Positions 15,332 through 23,588 of a stretch of DNA of 41,670 nt are shown one piece after another (within the stretch, counting starts at the first letter, position 1; each line of letters opens with the position of its first letter). The notes under the pieces are model-generated. The model was given only the letters and a program-made list of their open reading frames with translations. It had not been told where the DNA came from and ran no database searches. The stretch comes from Mesoaciditoga sp. (lineage in GTDB: Bacteria; Thermotogota; Thermotogae; Mesoaciditogales; Mesoaciditogaceae): assembly GCA_015489955.1 (NCBI GenBank), contig WFYR01000044.1:1-41670 (forward strand), read 5' to 3'. Made by a program: the position numbers and the translations under genes.

Positions 15332-16141
15332 TCAATTCCCTCCTCCTACAACTTTGAATTCAAAAGGAGCGTGAAGAAGCATCTCTCCTTTGTCTCCATT
15401 TTTCCACACTTCACCATAAACTTTTACATCTTTGTTCAAATAAAGCACATTTATAGGGGTGGCAAACTCTCCAAGTTCTGGCTTTCTCACCGTTACCGAA
15501 AAGCACGAAGATGACAGGGTTACAGAGTTCGAAGAAGAATTTTCGGCAGATGGATGAAATTCAACCCAGGTGAGTTTGCCGATGTACCTGGAAAGGTCTT
15601 TATCCACCATGCAAGCTTGCACAGTTGTGGCATCATCGTACTTTGAAAAAAGCCCCAATCTGTGCTCATACGCGTAACGGTAATCCTTCCAAAATTCTTG
15701 AGTATGCTTTGAAGTGTCAGAATAAGTTAGTGGCCATGCAAGGCCATGTTTAATTATGTCAGCGTTTAGCATTAAAGATGTGGAATTCACATTCACATAA
15801 ACGTAGGCAAGCAGCCTATGATATCTGTCATACATGTCTTTATCGAATTCCAATCTTACTCTGTTATTCGCTTTTGTTATCAAATCCTTGTTGAATTCGT
15901 AAGCCTCTTGACCGTATTCACCAATGGGTTTATCGCTAAAATCGTGTGTTTCCGGCGCATCTATACCTATGTATCTCACACTCATTTCAGCACCGTTGTA
16001 AAGTACATCTATCGTATCACCATCCACAACTTTAAGCACTTTGTATTCATTTTGAGTGTTGAACTTTAAACAAGAAGAAAGCGATAAAGTTAAAATTAAC
16101 AACAAACCAATTAAAGTTAAAAACAAAAAATATTTTTTCAT
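15332..16141 (-). CDS. Staphylococcal-nuclease-family lipoprotein
   Basis: Secreted thermonuclease-type enzyme that cleaves DNA/RNA outside the inner membrane. The signal peptide ends in lipobox SLSSC with Cys24, so it is membrane-anchored. The SNase fold holds all key residues: VVDGDT (Ca2+ Asp), VRYIGIDAPE with Arg56, Asp61 and Glu64, and the second Arg at about 109 in HRLLAYVYV. The tail beyond residue 180 is an extra domain that looks like an OB-type strand pattern (DVKVYGEVWKNGDKGEM). I prefer the ATG at 16141 because AAGGTG is 9 bases upstream; a GTG at 16153 overlaps that site. It lies next to an OB-fold lipoprotein and a putative barrel protein. Confidence 0.85.
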   Translation of the reverse strand: MKKYFLFLTLIGLLLILTLSLSSCLKFNTQNEYKVLKVVDGDTIDVLYNGAEMSVRYIGIDAPETHDFSDKPIGEYGQEAYEFNKDLITKANNRVRLEFDKDMYDRYHRLLAYVYVNVNSTSLMLNADIIKHGLAWPLTYSDTSKHTQEFWKDYRYAYEHRLGLFSKYDDATTVQACMVDKDLSRYIGKLTWVEFHPSAENSSSNSVTLSSSCFSVTVRKPELGEFATPINVLYLNKDVKVYGEVWKNGDKGEMLLHAPFEFKVVGGGN

Positions 16142-16164
16142 GACTTCTTTCACCTTTTAAAATT

Positions 16165-16188
16165 AAGGGAGAGGAATGCCTCTCCCTT
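16165..16188 (-). terminator. Intrinsic terminator after the OB-fold lipoprotein gene
   Basis: A 10-bp hairpin AAGGGAGAGG/CCTCTCCCTT with a 4-base loop lies just after the 16203 stop codon. The T run on the minus strand is short (AATTTT), so partial read-through into the nuclease gene is possible. Confidence 0.65.
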
Positions 16189-16202
16189 TATCTAAAACTA
16201 TT

Positions 16203-16847
16203 TCATTTGTCTAATTCGTCACTTTGATCTCTCAAAACGATCTTCCATTCACCGTACATGTACTTTACATAGCCCCGCACGGAAACTTTGTCTCCAGTTG
16301 CCAAAGACGTTAGCCATTTTCCGACATTTGAGTCGTAAGAATAAATGGTTATATCTTTGGTTCCATTAGCCAAAACAACATTGTCATATTTGTCAGCTAT
16401 TTTCTTAACCGGCAAATTGGTAACTTTTACAAGCATCCAATCGTCATCCGTGCTCAAAGCCGTGTTTGTTGGTATTGACTTTACAGATACCGTACCCGTT
16501 CCTATTTTCGTTACATCAGATGTGGAAGAAGGATCGATAGCCCAATTGCCTTTGTAAAGCTCAATGGAACCCGCAACTCTCAACTTGTCTCCTTCTTTGT
16601 AAAGGTTTCCTATTCCTGATTTTGCAATGTAAACGTTTATCGCAGCCGAATTGTCTTCAATTACCACATTATCACCGTATCCCGATGTTACCACTCCCAC
16701 AACGGTAGCCGTGGTACTTACGCCGCCACTTATGGCGCTCTTTATCGAAACCACGCCGTTTTTGTTGTTGACATTGGCGTTCATACAAGAGCTCAATACA
16801 AGCCCTAAAGCCAATACAACCATTGCGATCAGCAAGAATTTCTTCAT
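16203..16847 (-). CDS. Lipoprotein with tandem OB-fold-like domains
   Basis: A secreted lipoprotein with lipobox VLSSC at residues 17-21. The mature part shows two similar units, ATVVGVVTSGYGDNVVIED...YKEGDKLRVAGSIELYKGNW and a second with DKYDNVVLANGTKDITIYS...LATGDKVSVRGYVKYMYGEW. This strand order matches the nucleic-acid-binding OB folds in extracellular nucleases such as YhcR. It could bind DNA at the surface and work with the SNase lipoprotein downstream. No catalytic residues are seen. It has a strong promoter and GGAGGGGG before the ATG. The function is inferred from fold and context only. Confidence 0.65.
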   Translation of the reverse strand: MKKFLLIAMVVLALGLVLSSCMNANVNNKNGVVSIKSAISGGVSTTATVVGVVTSGYGDNVVIEDNSAAINVYIAKSGIGNLYKEGDKLRVAGSIELYKGNWAIDPSSTSDVTKIGTGTVSVKSIPTNTALSTDDDWMLVKVTNLPVKKIADKYDNVVLANGTKDITIYSYDSNVGKWLTSLATGDKVSVRGYVKYMYGEWKIVLRDQSDELDK

Positions 16848-16883
16848 AACATTCCCCCTCCTTATAAAATGGATTAGTAGGAA

Positions 16884-16912
16884 ATTATATCACCATTATC
16901 AGCACTCGTCAA
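16884..16912 (-). promoter_or_regulatory. Strong sigma-70-type promoter for the OB-fold lipoprotein
   Basis: TTGACG (16912-16907) and a perfect TATAAT (16889-16884) are spaced by exactly 17 bases on the minus strand, 36 bases before the ATG. This is the best vegetative promoter match in the window. Confidence 0.85.
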
Positions 16913-16957
16913 CGTTTTACATTTTCGTTCGGAAGCTTACAAAAAAGGAGTGCACTT

Positions 16958-17962
16958 TCATTTCAAATTTTTGTACAGCGTGAAGATCTTTTCGGAAACT
17001 CTAATAAAGGTATCTACCACTTTCGGATCAAATTGAGTACCAGAATTTTTTTTCAATTCTTCCAGTCCGTCTAAGTAAGAACGTGGTGGTTTGTAGGGCC
17101 TTTCACTAACAATGGCGTCGAAAGAATCCGCAACTGTCACTATTCTAGCTTCAATTGGAATTGCTTCACCATTCAGTCCATTTGGGTAACCGCTTCCATC
17201 ATATTTTTCATGATGGTAAAGGGCTATTTTCTGAGCACACTTTAAGATGTCAAAATCGCTTTCCAGTATTTTAGCTCCTATTTGTGTGTGCGTCTTCATG
17301 ATCTCCCATTCTTTCTCGTCTAGTTTTCCTTTTTTTAAAAGAATTGAATCCGGAATTCCTATTTTTCCTATATCGTGAAGGGGTGCCGTAAGTCTTATCT
17401 CTATGATCATCTCAGGAGAGAGTCCAAGCTCTTCCGCCAATATTTCAGAAACTTTTCCAACTCGCTGCGTGTGTTCAGAAGTATCGTTGTCCCTGTACGA
17501 TGCCATCAATTGAAGCTTTTTTAAAAGTGTAAAACCCAGATTTTCACTCTTCTTGACGGAACTGAACATCTTCTTAAATTGTGTCAAAAAATCCTCAATT
17601 CTTCCGCTTGAATACGGCTTTCCAAGCTTGTAGGCGGCAAAAAGCGCGGGAAAGATTATTCTCAATTCTTCTTCATCAAAGGGAAAAGCCAATATTTCAT
17701 CTGCTCCCGCGCTAAAAACCTCTTCTTTCAATTTTTCGTCTCTGTATGGAAGTAATCCAAAAATTATGGTGCGCCCGTTTCTTTCTCTTATCATTCTTAT
17801 TTTTTCAAGATCGTCTTTTTTCCTAACATCAACAACGGCAATTTCCATATTTTTGATATTATCAACATCAAAAGGCCTAACTTCTATGCCTTCGCTTTTT
17901 AAATTTTTCTCAAAAATGCTTTTTAAAAAATCGTCTTTAGAATCAAAAAAAATCTTCATCAT
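16958..17962 (-). CDS. HD-GYP phosphodiesterase with degenerate receiver domain
   Basis: Probable cyclic-di-GMP phosphodiesterase. Residues 1-115 have the outline of a response-regulator receiver: Asp45 in AVVDV sits where the phospho-Asp should be, but the conserved Lys before Pro near residue 93 is missing (LAFPF), so phosphorylation control is doubtful. Residues 145-334 are an HD-GYP domain with HTQRVG (His164), HDIGKIG (196-202), His225, HH (250-251) and the signature DGSGYP (255-260). It ends the pilB operon, 12 bases after the preceding gene, which suggests control of pili or surface motility by cyclic-di-GMP. GAGAGG precedes a double ATG; either could be used. Confidence 0.87.
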   Translation of the reverse strand: MMKIFFDSKDDFLKSIFEKNLKSEGIEVRPFDVDNIKNMEIAVVDVRKKDDLEKIRMIRERNGRTIIFGLLPYRDEKLKEEVFSAGADEILAFPFDEEELRIIFPALFAAYKLGKPYSSGRIEDFLTQFKKMFSSVKKSENLGFTLLKKLQLMASYRDNDTSEHTQRVGKVSEILAEELGLSPEMIIEIRLTAPLHDIGKIGIPDSILLKKGKLDEKEWEIMKTHTQIGAKILESDFDILKCAQKIALYHHEKYDGSGYPNGLNGEAIPIEARIVTVADSFDAIVSERPYKPPRSYLDGLEELKKNSGTQFDPKVVDTFIRVSEKIFTLYKNLK

Positions 17963-17974
17963 TTTTCCTCTCTC

Positions 17975-19216
17975 TCAAAAACAAACCACGTTACGTCTAT
18001 ACTCCAGATACTTCCCACCAATGGATACTATCGCATCGAACAGATAGGTGCCAGTAGATGGAAAAGTTAATTTCTTCCAGCTTTGCGAATTAACAAGCAG
18101 GCGTGTACCCCCAGAAGGAACAATTATATTGTGAGATGATTTATCCGAAAAACGGTACAATTCGCCTGTTTTCCGCTTTATTTGAATGGTTATAGATCTC
18201 ACGGTAACAAATTTCTTTTTCAAAGATGTGTTCAAAAGCCAAAGTGAAAAACCAACGGGTTCATTTTTTGGAACGGCCATTGGAATGTCGGAATTCAGCT
18301 TCAATTCGTCCATGTTTCCAACCTTTGAAGATAAAATCACCAGAAATGTTGACGTGGCGTTCAAACTCTTGTTTCCAACAACATGGGCTATGAGCTTGTA
18401 CTCTCCAGGGGAATTTATTGGATGCATGTTGAATTCGTAAATGCGCTTTTCCTCAGCTGGAGCCAGAAGAACTTCTGAAGGCACTTCAAAATTTCTCCTG
18501 TACAGAACATCTTTCGTCCGTTCGTTTAAAAGTTCAAAGTACACGCTTTGCGTCTTAAGATCCAAAGGTTTAGGAGTGTTATTTTTGACGTATAAATTAA
18601 AAGTTCCCCTTTGATTGGTTACAAAGAAATCTTGCCCTGAAATGAGAAGAGCTTGAATTTTTGAAAGATATTTAATCTGCTTGGTTAAATGAACGGCCCT
18701 TCCGTTGAAGTTCATAAGAACATCAATCGTGTACACGCCTGCCTTTAAGTTTGAAAGATTTACCTCTCTCTTTAAATCGTAAATGAGTACACTTCTCTTT
18801 CCTTGCAGAGAAGATTTTATCGTTCTATCGAAATGAAAGGTGTAAGCATCCGGGCTCGCTTCTGAACCCACTCTCACGTCAAAAGAATAAATTGAAAAAT
18901 CTTCTTTTTTATTGGATGTATTTATGGCATACACCTTAAAATCTAAAGGTTCACCACAAAGAAAATCCGTTTTGGAAGTCTTTATGTACAACTGAAAATT
19001 CCCCACGGTTTTTAAAGATTGGCTAACTATATTTCTTTGTTTTTGAGTAACGAAGTACACAAGGACTATGACTACCACCAAAGCCACGTTGAAAAAAAGC
19101 AAAAGCTTCCCCTTTTTTGGCATACGAGATGGGGTTTTTCTTTTTTCTTTTTCCTCATCTATTTTTTCCCATTCCTCTGGGGAACGAGAATGGTATTGAT
19201 ACTTGTTTTCCTTCAT
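17975..19216 (-). CDS. Unknown membrane-anchored protein with repeated beta domains, in pilB operon
   Basis: I do not recognise the family. The first 36 residues are charged and cytosolic, followed by one membrane helix (about 37-57). About 350 extracytoplasmic residues form what look like three Ig-like or BsuPI-like beta domains, with repeated phrases such as GEPLDFKVYAINTS, RGTFNLYVKNNTP and NEPVGFSLWLLNTS, each followed by GVYTIDVL, GEYKLIAHV or GTYLFDAIV. Such repeats suggest tandem copies of one domain. Its ATG overlaps the pilB stop (ATGA), so it is made together with the ATPase. It could be a pilus alignment or envelope anchor protein; that is inference from position. Confidence 0.6.
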   Translation of the reverse strand: MKENKYQYHSRSPEEWEKIDEEKEKRKTPSRMPKKGKLLLFFNVALVVVIVLVYFVTQKQRNIVSQSLKTVGNFQLYIKTSKTDFLCGEPLDFKVYAINTSNKKEDFSIYSFDVRVGSEASPDAYTFHFDRTIKSSLQGKRSVLIYDLKREVNLSNLKAGVYTIDVLMNFNGRAVHLTKQIKYLSKIQALLISGQDFFVTNQRGTFNLYVKNNTPKPLDLKTQSVYFELLNERTKDVLYRRNFEVPSEVLLAPAEEKRIYEFNMHPINSPGEYKLIAHVVGNKSLNATSTFLVILSSKVGNMDELKLNSDIPMAVPKNEPVGFSLWLLNTSLKKKFVTVRSITIQIKRKTGELYRFSDKSSHNIIVPSGGTRLLVNSQSWKKLTFPSTGTYLFDAIVSIGGKYLEYRRNVVCF

Positions 19217-20898
19217 TCGTTTCTCACCACACGTGTTACCTCTTCGTACGACGTTATTCCCTTCAGAATTTTTTCGATGCCATCTTCAAACATCGTTCGC
19301 ATGCCACTTCTTCTTGCTTCTTCTCTCAATTCCGTATCAGAAGCTCCCCTGTAAAGCAAGTTTCTTATACCTGGAGTTACTATCATCACTTCATTTATCG
19401 CGGTTCTTCCTCTGTACCCATCCTGACAGGTTGGGCACTTTCCGGGCGCGTACATTTTGATTTCCAACTCTGGATGCATTTTCTTTGCAACTTCCACCAC
19501 TTCTTTTGGCGGTTGAACTTCAATCTTGCACTCATCACAAAGCTTTCTAACCAGTCTCTGGCCAACCACACCGATAAGGGAAACGCCTATCATATGAGGA
19601 TCTAAACCCAAATTCACCAATCTTGAAATGGCGGAAGGGGCATCATTTGTATGAAGAGTGCTGAAAACCAAGTGTCCAGTCATTGACGCCTCCATTGCCA
19701 ATTGAGCCGTTTCCCTGTCCCTGATTTCACCAATCATTATTATGTTTGGATCCTGACGCAAAATTGCACGCAAAAAACGCGCGTAAGTCAAACCTATTTC
19801 CGCATTTACCTGGCACTGATTCACACCATCTATATTGTATTCAACGGGATCTTCGACGGTTATTATGTTCTTGGTAACGTCTTTGATTTCATTTATGGCA
19901 GCCACTAAAGTCGTTGACTTCCCGCTTCCGGTTGGTCCCGTAAGCAGTATTATTCCGTACGGATAATTTATCAATTCCATGAACCTTTTTGTGTTGTATT
20001 CACTGAAACCAAGATCGGATATTCTTTGTTCAGAAGCCGAAACTTTAAGTATCCTCATGACAATTTTTTCACCGTAAACAGTTGGCATGGTTGAAACCCT
20101 GAAATCGTACTGTTCATTTTGGAAGTTCATGAAGTACTTACCATCTTGAGGTAAACGCTTTTCAGATATGTCCAATCCCGACATGATTTTAATCCTTGAA
20201 ACTACGGATGAGTGAGTTTTTAAAGGATATGTGGTGATTTTTTTCAAAATACCGTCTATTCTATACCTAACGGTAACCAACATTCTCGAAGGCTCTATGT
20301 GTATATCGCTTGCCCCCTGAACTATACCACCTTCGATTATGGCTCTAACAAGTCTGACTGCGGGCGCCTCTTCTTCGTTTTCTTCTTCCTCTTCTTCTTC
20401 AATTATTTCATCGTTTTCTTCCTGAGGCATGTCTTCAAAATCCACTGTAAGTCCCGTGTCTATTTGAGAACCATACATATTTTGGTATACCACATCGAAT
20501 AAATCCGTGGGTACTATCGCGACTTTCGCGTTTAGTCCTGTTATAAAGCGTATTTCACGCACAACCTGTGTGTAATTTATAACGTTATCAGTCGCAACGT
20601 AAAGCGTATTTCCCTCTTTTTTGTACGGAATAAGCCTGTAAGCGGAAGTTAGATTTTTAGGTATCGCGTTTACAACTTCGTAAGGAATATTGGAAGGAAG
20701 CTCATTTAATTTTGGAAGACCGTACTGAGTGGCAAGTGCTTCTGCTATGTCATCCCATGTGACGAAGTTATTCTCAACCAGCACACGACCGATAGGTTTT
20801 CCGTTTCTTTTTGAAATTTCCAGCGCTCTTTTTAGTATTTGTGGAGTTATGTATCCCTTTGAGACAAGAATTTCTCCTATTCTTTTGTAAGTTGCCAC
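19213..20898 (-). CDS. pilB: Type IV pilus / type II secretion assembly ATPase PilB (GspE)
   Basis: Cytosolic hexameric ATPase that powers pilus extension or pseudopilus assembly. Residues 1-140 are an MshEN-like N domain (IGEILVSKGYITPQILKRAL), a type that binds cyclic-di-GMP in some relatives. The motor has Walker A GPTGSGKST (321-329), the Asp box ITVEDPVEYN (346-355), Walker B with IMIGEIRD (387-394), and the His box VFSTLHTNDA. The zinc site is Cys454, Cys457, Cys488 and Cys491. An unusual run of acidic residues (about 158-177, mostly Glu) separates the two halves. The GTG start follows GAGGCGAT. An HD-GYP gene ends the operon, which fits c-di-GMP control. Confidence 0.94.
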   Translation of the reverse strand: MATYKRIGEILVSKGYITPQILKRALEISKRNGKPIGRVLVENNFVTWDDIAEALATQYGLPKLNELPSNIPYEVVNAIPKNLTSAYRLIPYKKEGNTLYVATDNVINYTQVVREIRFITGLNAKVAIVPTDLFDVVYQNMYGSQIDTGLTVDFEDMPQEENDEIIEEEEEEENEEEAPAVRLVRAIIEGGIVQGASDIHIEPSRMLVTVRYRIDGILKKITTYPLKTHSSVVSRIKIMSGLDISEKRLPQDGKYFMNFQNEQYDFRVSTMPTVYGEKIVMRILKVSASEQRISDLGFSEYNTKRFMELINYPYGIILLTGPTGSGKSTTLVAAINEIKDVTKNIITVEDPVEYNIDGVNQCQVNAEIGLTYARFLRAILRQDPNIIMIGEIRDRETAQLAMEASMTGHLVFSTLHTNDAPSAISRLVNLGLDPHMIGVSLIGVVGQRLVRKLCDECKIEVQPPKEVVEVAKKMHPELEIKMYAPGKCPTCQDGYRGRTAINEVMIVTPGIRNLLYRGASDTELREEARRSGMRTMFEDGIEKILKGITSYEEVTRVVRNE

Positions 20899-21227
20899 AC
20901 AAGATCGCCTCGTTTTTTTAAATTTCTCAATTCACTATTAACACGCCTCAAGCTCAAGAGCTAAGTCGGAGATCCAACCAGTGTTTTTCATATTCTTACA
21001 CGCCTTTCAAAGCCCTGTCATAACTTATAAGTCTTCCAGGTGGTAAAAAATATTTTTTCTCGCTTGTGAAGCAATAAACATCTTTTTACCTTTTTCAAAA
21101 ATTGTCTTCTCTCATATTTATTAAAATTGTTGCTTTCACGTACCCAAGGAGTAATTCAACACAAAACCCACAAGAATCTCCTTAAAAGGAATTTATTTCT
21201 TGTGGGAAAAATTAGAAAAAGAAAGAT
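20899..21227. other. Intergenic region between ftsZ and pilB
   Basis: These 329 bases hold the ftsZ terminator at the right end and, toward pilB on the minus strand, an untranslated leader. A self-complementary AAAAAATATTTTTT lies near 21047-21060. A 16-codon minus frame beginning ATGAAAAACACTGG (about 20990) has no clear ribosome-binding site and I do not claim it. I see no consensus promoter that I trust. Confidence 0.5.
21167..21206 (-). terminator. Intrinsic terminator after ftsZ
   Basis: CCCACAAGAA and TTCTTGTGGG form a 10-bp outer stem. Inside it CCTTTTAAGG can form a second small stem. On the minus strand it is followed by TTTTGTGTT. It closes the phoU-to-ftsZ gene string. Confidence 0.75.
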
Positions 21228-22277
21228 TCATTTTAAAAATTCATCCAGACCTGATCGATATATAGCCGGAATATCGCTATCGTTGAAGAGCACTTTATCA
21301 GGCTCTTCAAAGCCCGTTGCTATAAGCGTTACCCTCATCTCATCATCTGGTATGGAATCGTCTATTATGAGTCCAAATTTAACATCGGCCTCTTCGCTAC
21401 ATCCCTGCCTGATAACAGAAGCTGCCACATGCATCTCTTTCATAGTAACGTTCTTCGGTGCCGACACGTTTAAAATTATCGCCGAGGCGTTGTTGACGGG
21501 TTGATCCAGCAGTCGCGATTCCATAGCCATTTTTGCCGCTTCTTCTGCTCGGTTTTCGCCTTTTCCTATTCCTATTCCCAACATGGCCGGTCCAGCGTCC
21601 CTCATCACGGATTCAACATCCGCAAAATCCAGGTTTATGTATCCGCGCTTGGTTATCAATTCGGATATTCCCTTTACGCCTTGATGAAGAGTTTCGTCTG
21701 CTTTAAGAAACGCTTCTGGAATTGTTATGTCCACCGGGAGCTCTTCTAAAAGCTTGTTGTTTGAAATGCGTATAAGGGTGTCCACTTCATTTTGAAGCTT
21801 TTTCAACCCTTCCATAGCTATTTTCCATCTATTATTTCCTTCAAAGTAAAATGGTGTGGTAACTATTGCCACAGTTAGTATTCCCAGTTCCCTTGCAATT
21901 CGCGCTATGATGGGAGTTGCTCCCGTTCCAGTGCCACCACCCATTCCGGCGGTCAGAAATAGGAGATCGGTATCGTCCAAAACTTTTTCTATTTCGTCCA
22001 CACTTTCTTCTGCCGCTTTCTCTCCAATTTCAGGGTATCCACCAGCTCCCAATCCACGGGTCGTCTCCGCGCCAAGTTGTATCGTTACATCTGCTTGACT
22101 GGCCTCCAAGACTTGTAAGTCGGTATTTGCCGACACAAAAATCACGTCTTTTATTCCGGCTTCTATCATTCTTGTTATGGCGTTATTTCCAGAACCCCCG
22201 ACTCCCATTACTTTTATAGTTGGAATTCTTTTGACTTTTCTTTCACGTCTACCTTCTTCTTCAATTTCAAAAGGCAT
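21228..22277 (-). CDS. ftsZ: Cell division protein FtsZ
   Basis: Tubulin-like GTPase that forms the Z ring at mid-cell. The nucleotide loops are visible: GVGGSGNNA near residues 25-33, the tubulin signature GGGTGTG (about 114-120), and the T7 loop with NLDFADV supplying catalytic Asp residues. A short tail ends in DIPAIYRSGLDEFLK, which matches the conserved C-terminal peptide that binds FtsA; the linker is nearly absent, so the protein (349 aa) is compact. The start has GGGAGG upstream and lies 24 bases after ftsA. Last gene of the operon. Confidence 0.98.
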   Translation of the reverse strand: MPFEIEEEGRRERKVKRIPTIKVMGVGGSGNNAITRMIEAGIKDVIFVSANTDLQVLEASQADVTIQLGAETTRGLGAGGYPEIGEKAAEESVDEIEKVLDDTDLLFLTAGMGGGTGTGATPIIARIARELGILTVAIVTTPFYFEGNNRWKIAMEGLKKLQNEVDTLIRISNNKLLEELPVDITIPEAFLKADETLHQGVKGISELITKRGYINLDFADVESVMRDAGPAMLGIGIGKGENRAEEAAKMAMESRLLDQPVNNASAIILNVSAPKNVTMKEMHVAASVIRQGCSEEADVKFGLIIDDSIPDDEMRVTLIATGFEEPDKVLFNDSDIPAIYRSGLDEFLK

Positions 22278-22301
22278 TTGTTTACCTCCCTTTTGAAGAG
22301 C

Positions 22302-23588
22302 TCACACCAATTTTTTCAAAAACTCCCACACTTTTTTGAGCACTCCATCGTTCGCATCACCGCTCTCTTCCATTTCGGAAGCCATTACTTTTGAAAAACC
22401 GGCATTTTTAAAGTTCTTTCCCTCGATGAATGCGTATCTGTATCTATGTACAAAGGCGCCAAAAAGGGTCGCGTACACTGGTGAAGAAATTATATCCTCT
22501 GCTCCACTTGCTATGACATTATTTGATGAGGCGTATGTACCTATTCTACAAGTTATGTTAAAAACGGATGAACCGATCTTGGAGATATTTGGGATAGCAG
22601 CTCCTCCACCCGTTATCACCACTCCAACTGGGCTAAAAGAAGGATTATTCAAAAGCTTCGCGGCACTTCTCCGCGATATACTCAATATTTCACGTGCCCG
22701 AGCGTATGCCGTTAAAGAAAGAGAACGCTGCTTTATCTCTTTTTTCGTTTTGTTGTCAAAATCGGTTGTTTCAACCATTACGTCTTCGCTTATGCTTTCG
22801 TAATCAAGATTTGAATGGTAAAAGATCAGTCTTTCCGCTTCAGTGTAAGAAACCTTGAAAACTTTGGCAACATCTTTGATCACACTGTTAACACCTAACG
22901 GTACGAAGTAAAAACCCACAGGCACTCCATTGGTATAAGCGGTTACCTTTGTTGCACTGTAACCCATGTCTATACAAAGTATTCCTCTATCTTTTTCACT
23001 TTCGTTTAAAACGCCTTCAGCCGCAAGAATTCCAGGGTGCGAAATTGTCACAGTTGAAAAGTCATATCCACTTAAAAGATTCAAGAGTTCATCTTGAAAT
23101 TGTTTCTCTATCTTTACCGTCAAAATTTCCGCAATAAGCTTTTGCGTTGACATTGAAACGGGATTTACAACCGTTCTTCCATCATCCAATTTATATTTAA
23201 CAGGCAAGACATCTACCACGCTTTCTTCTTTCATTAACGATGAAAAGATGTCTCGTACATGCCCTTCTTTCACAATTTCACGTCTTTCACCGGCAAAAGT
23301 TTTTTCTACCTTCTTATATTCCATGGAGAACACATTCGAAGAAATCGTTATTATCAAATCTCCATTGAAATTTTTCTTTAACAATTGAGACTGCAACTCT
23401 CCCAAAGCTTCTCCAATACTCGCGCGCAATCCTACAGCGTCCACTATTCCATCACTTGAAAAACCATTCGATTTTACGATGGAATAACCCAATATCTTGT
23501 ACCCATCACTCACGCGCTCGCCTACCGCAGCTTTTACATTGTAAGTTCCAACGTCAATAACTGTTACAAATTCACCTATCTTTGCCAT
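22302..23588 (-). CDS. ftsA: Cell division protein FtsA
   Basis: Actin-like ATPase that tethers FtsZ to the membrane. Phosphate-binding segments are IDVGTYNVKAAVG near the N-terminus and CIDMGYSATKVTAY in the middle; the adenosine loop is VVITGGGAAIPNI. The C-terminus LKKVWEFLKKLV is an amphipathic helix for membrane binding. Length 428 fits. The ATG at 23588 aligns with the FtsA N-terminus, yet the strong AAGGAGG lies 30 bases upstream, too far for direct use (see the leader entry). It is followed directly by ftsZ. Confidence 0.96.
   Translation of the reverse strand: MAKIGEFVTVIDVGTYNVKAAVGERVSDGYKILGYSIVKSNGFSSDGIVDAVGLRASIGEALGELQSQLLKKNFNGDLIITISSNVFSMEYKKVEKTFAGERREIVKEGHVRDIFSSLMKEESVVDVLPVKYKLDDGRTVVNPVSMSTQKLIAEILTVKIEKQFQDELLNLLSGYDFSTVTISHPGILAAEGVLNESEKDRGILCIDMGYSATKVTAYTNGVPVGFYFVPLGVNSVIKDVAKVFKVSYTEAERLIFYHSNLDYESISEDVMVETTDFDNKTKKEIKQRSLSLTAYARAREILSISRRSAAKLLNNPSFSPVGVVITGGGAAIPNISKIGSSVFNITCRIGTYASSNNVIASGAEDIISSPVYATLFGAFVHRYRYAFIEGKNFKNAGFSKVMASEMEESGDANDGVLKKVWEFLKKLV

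Noticed and set aside
19117-19605. 162-codon plus-strand frame across the pilB 3' end
   Set aside because: Antisense reading of pilB and the following gene; composition is rich in His, Phe and Ser as expected from reverse reading.
20940-20992. 16-codon minus frame upstream of pilB as a second leader peptide
   Set aside because: No ribosome-binding site and no terminator or competing hairpin downstream.
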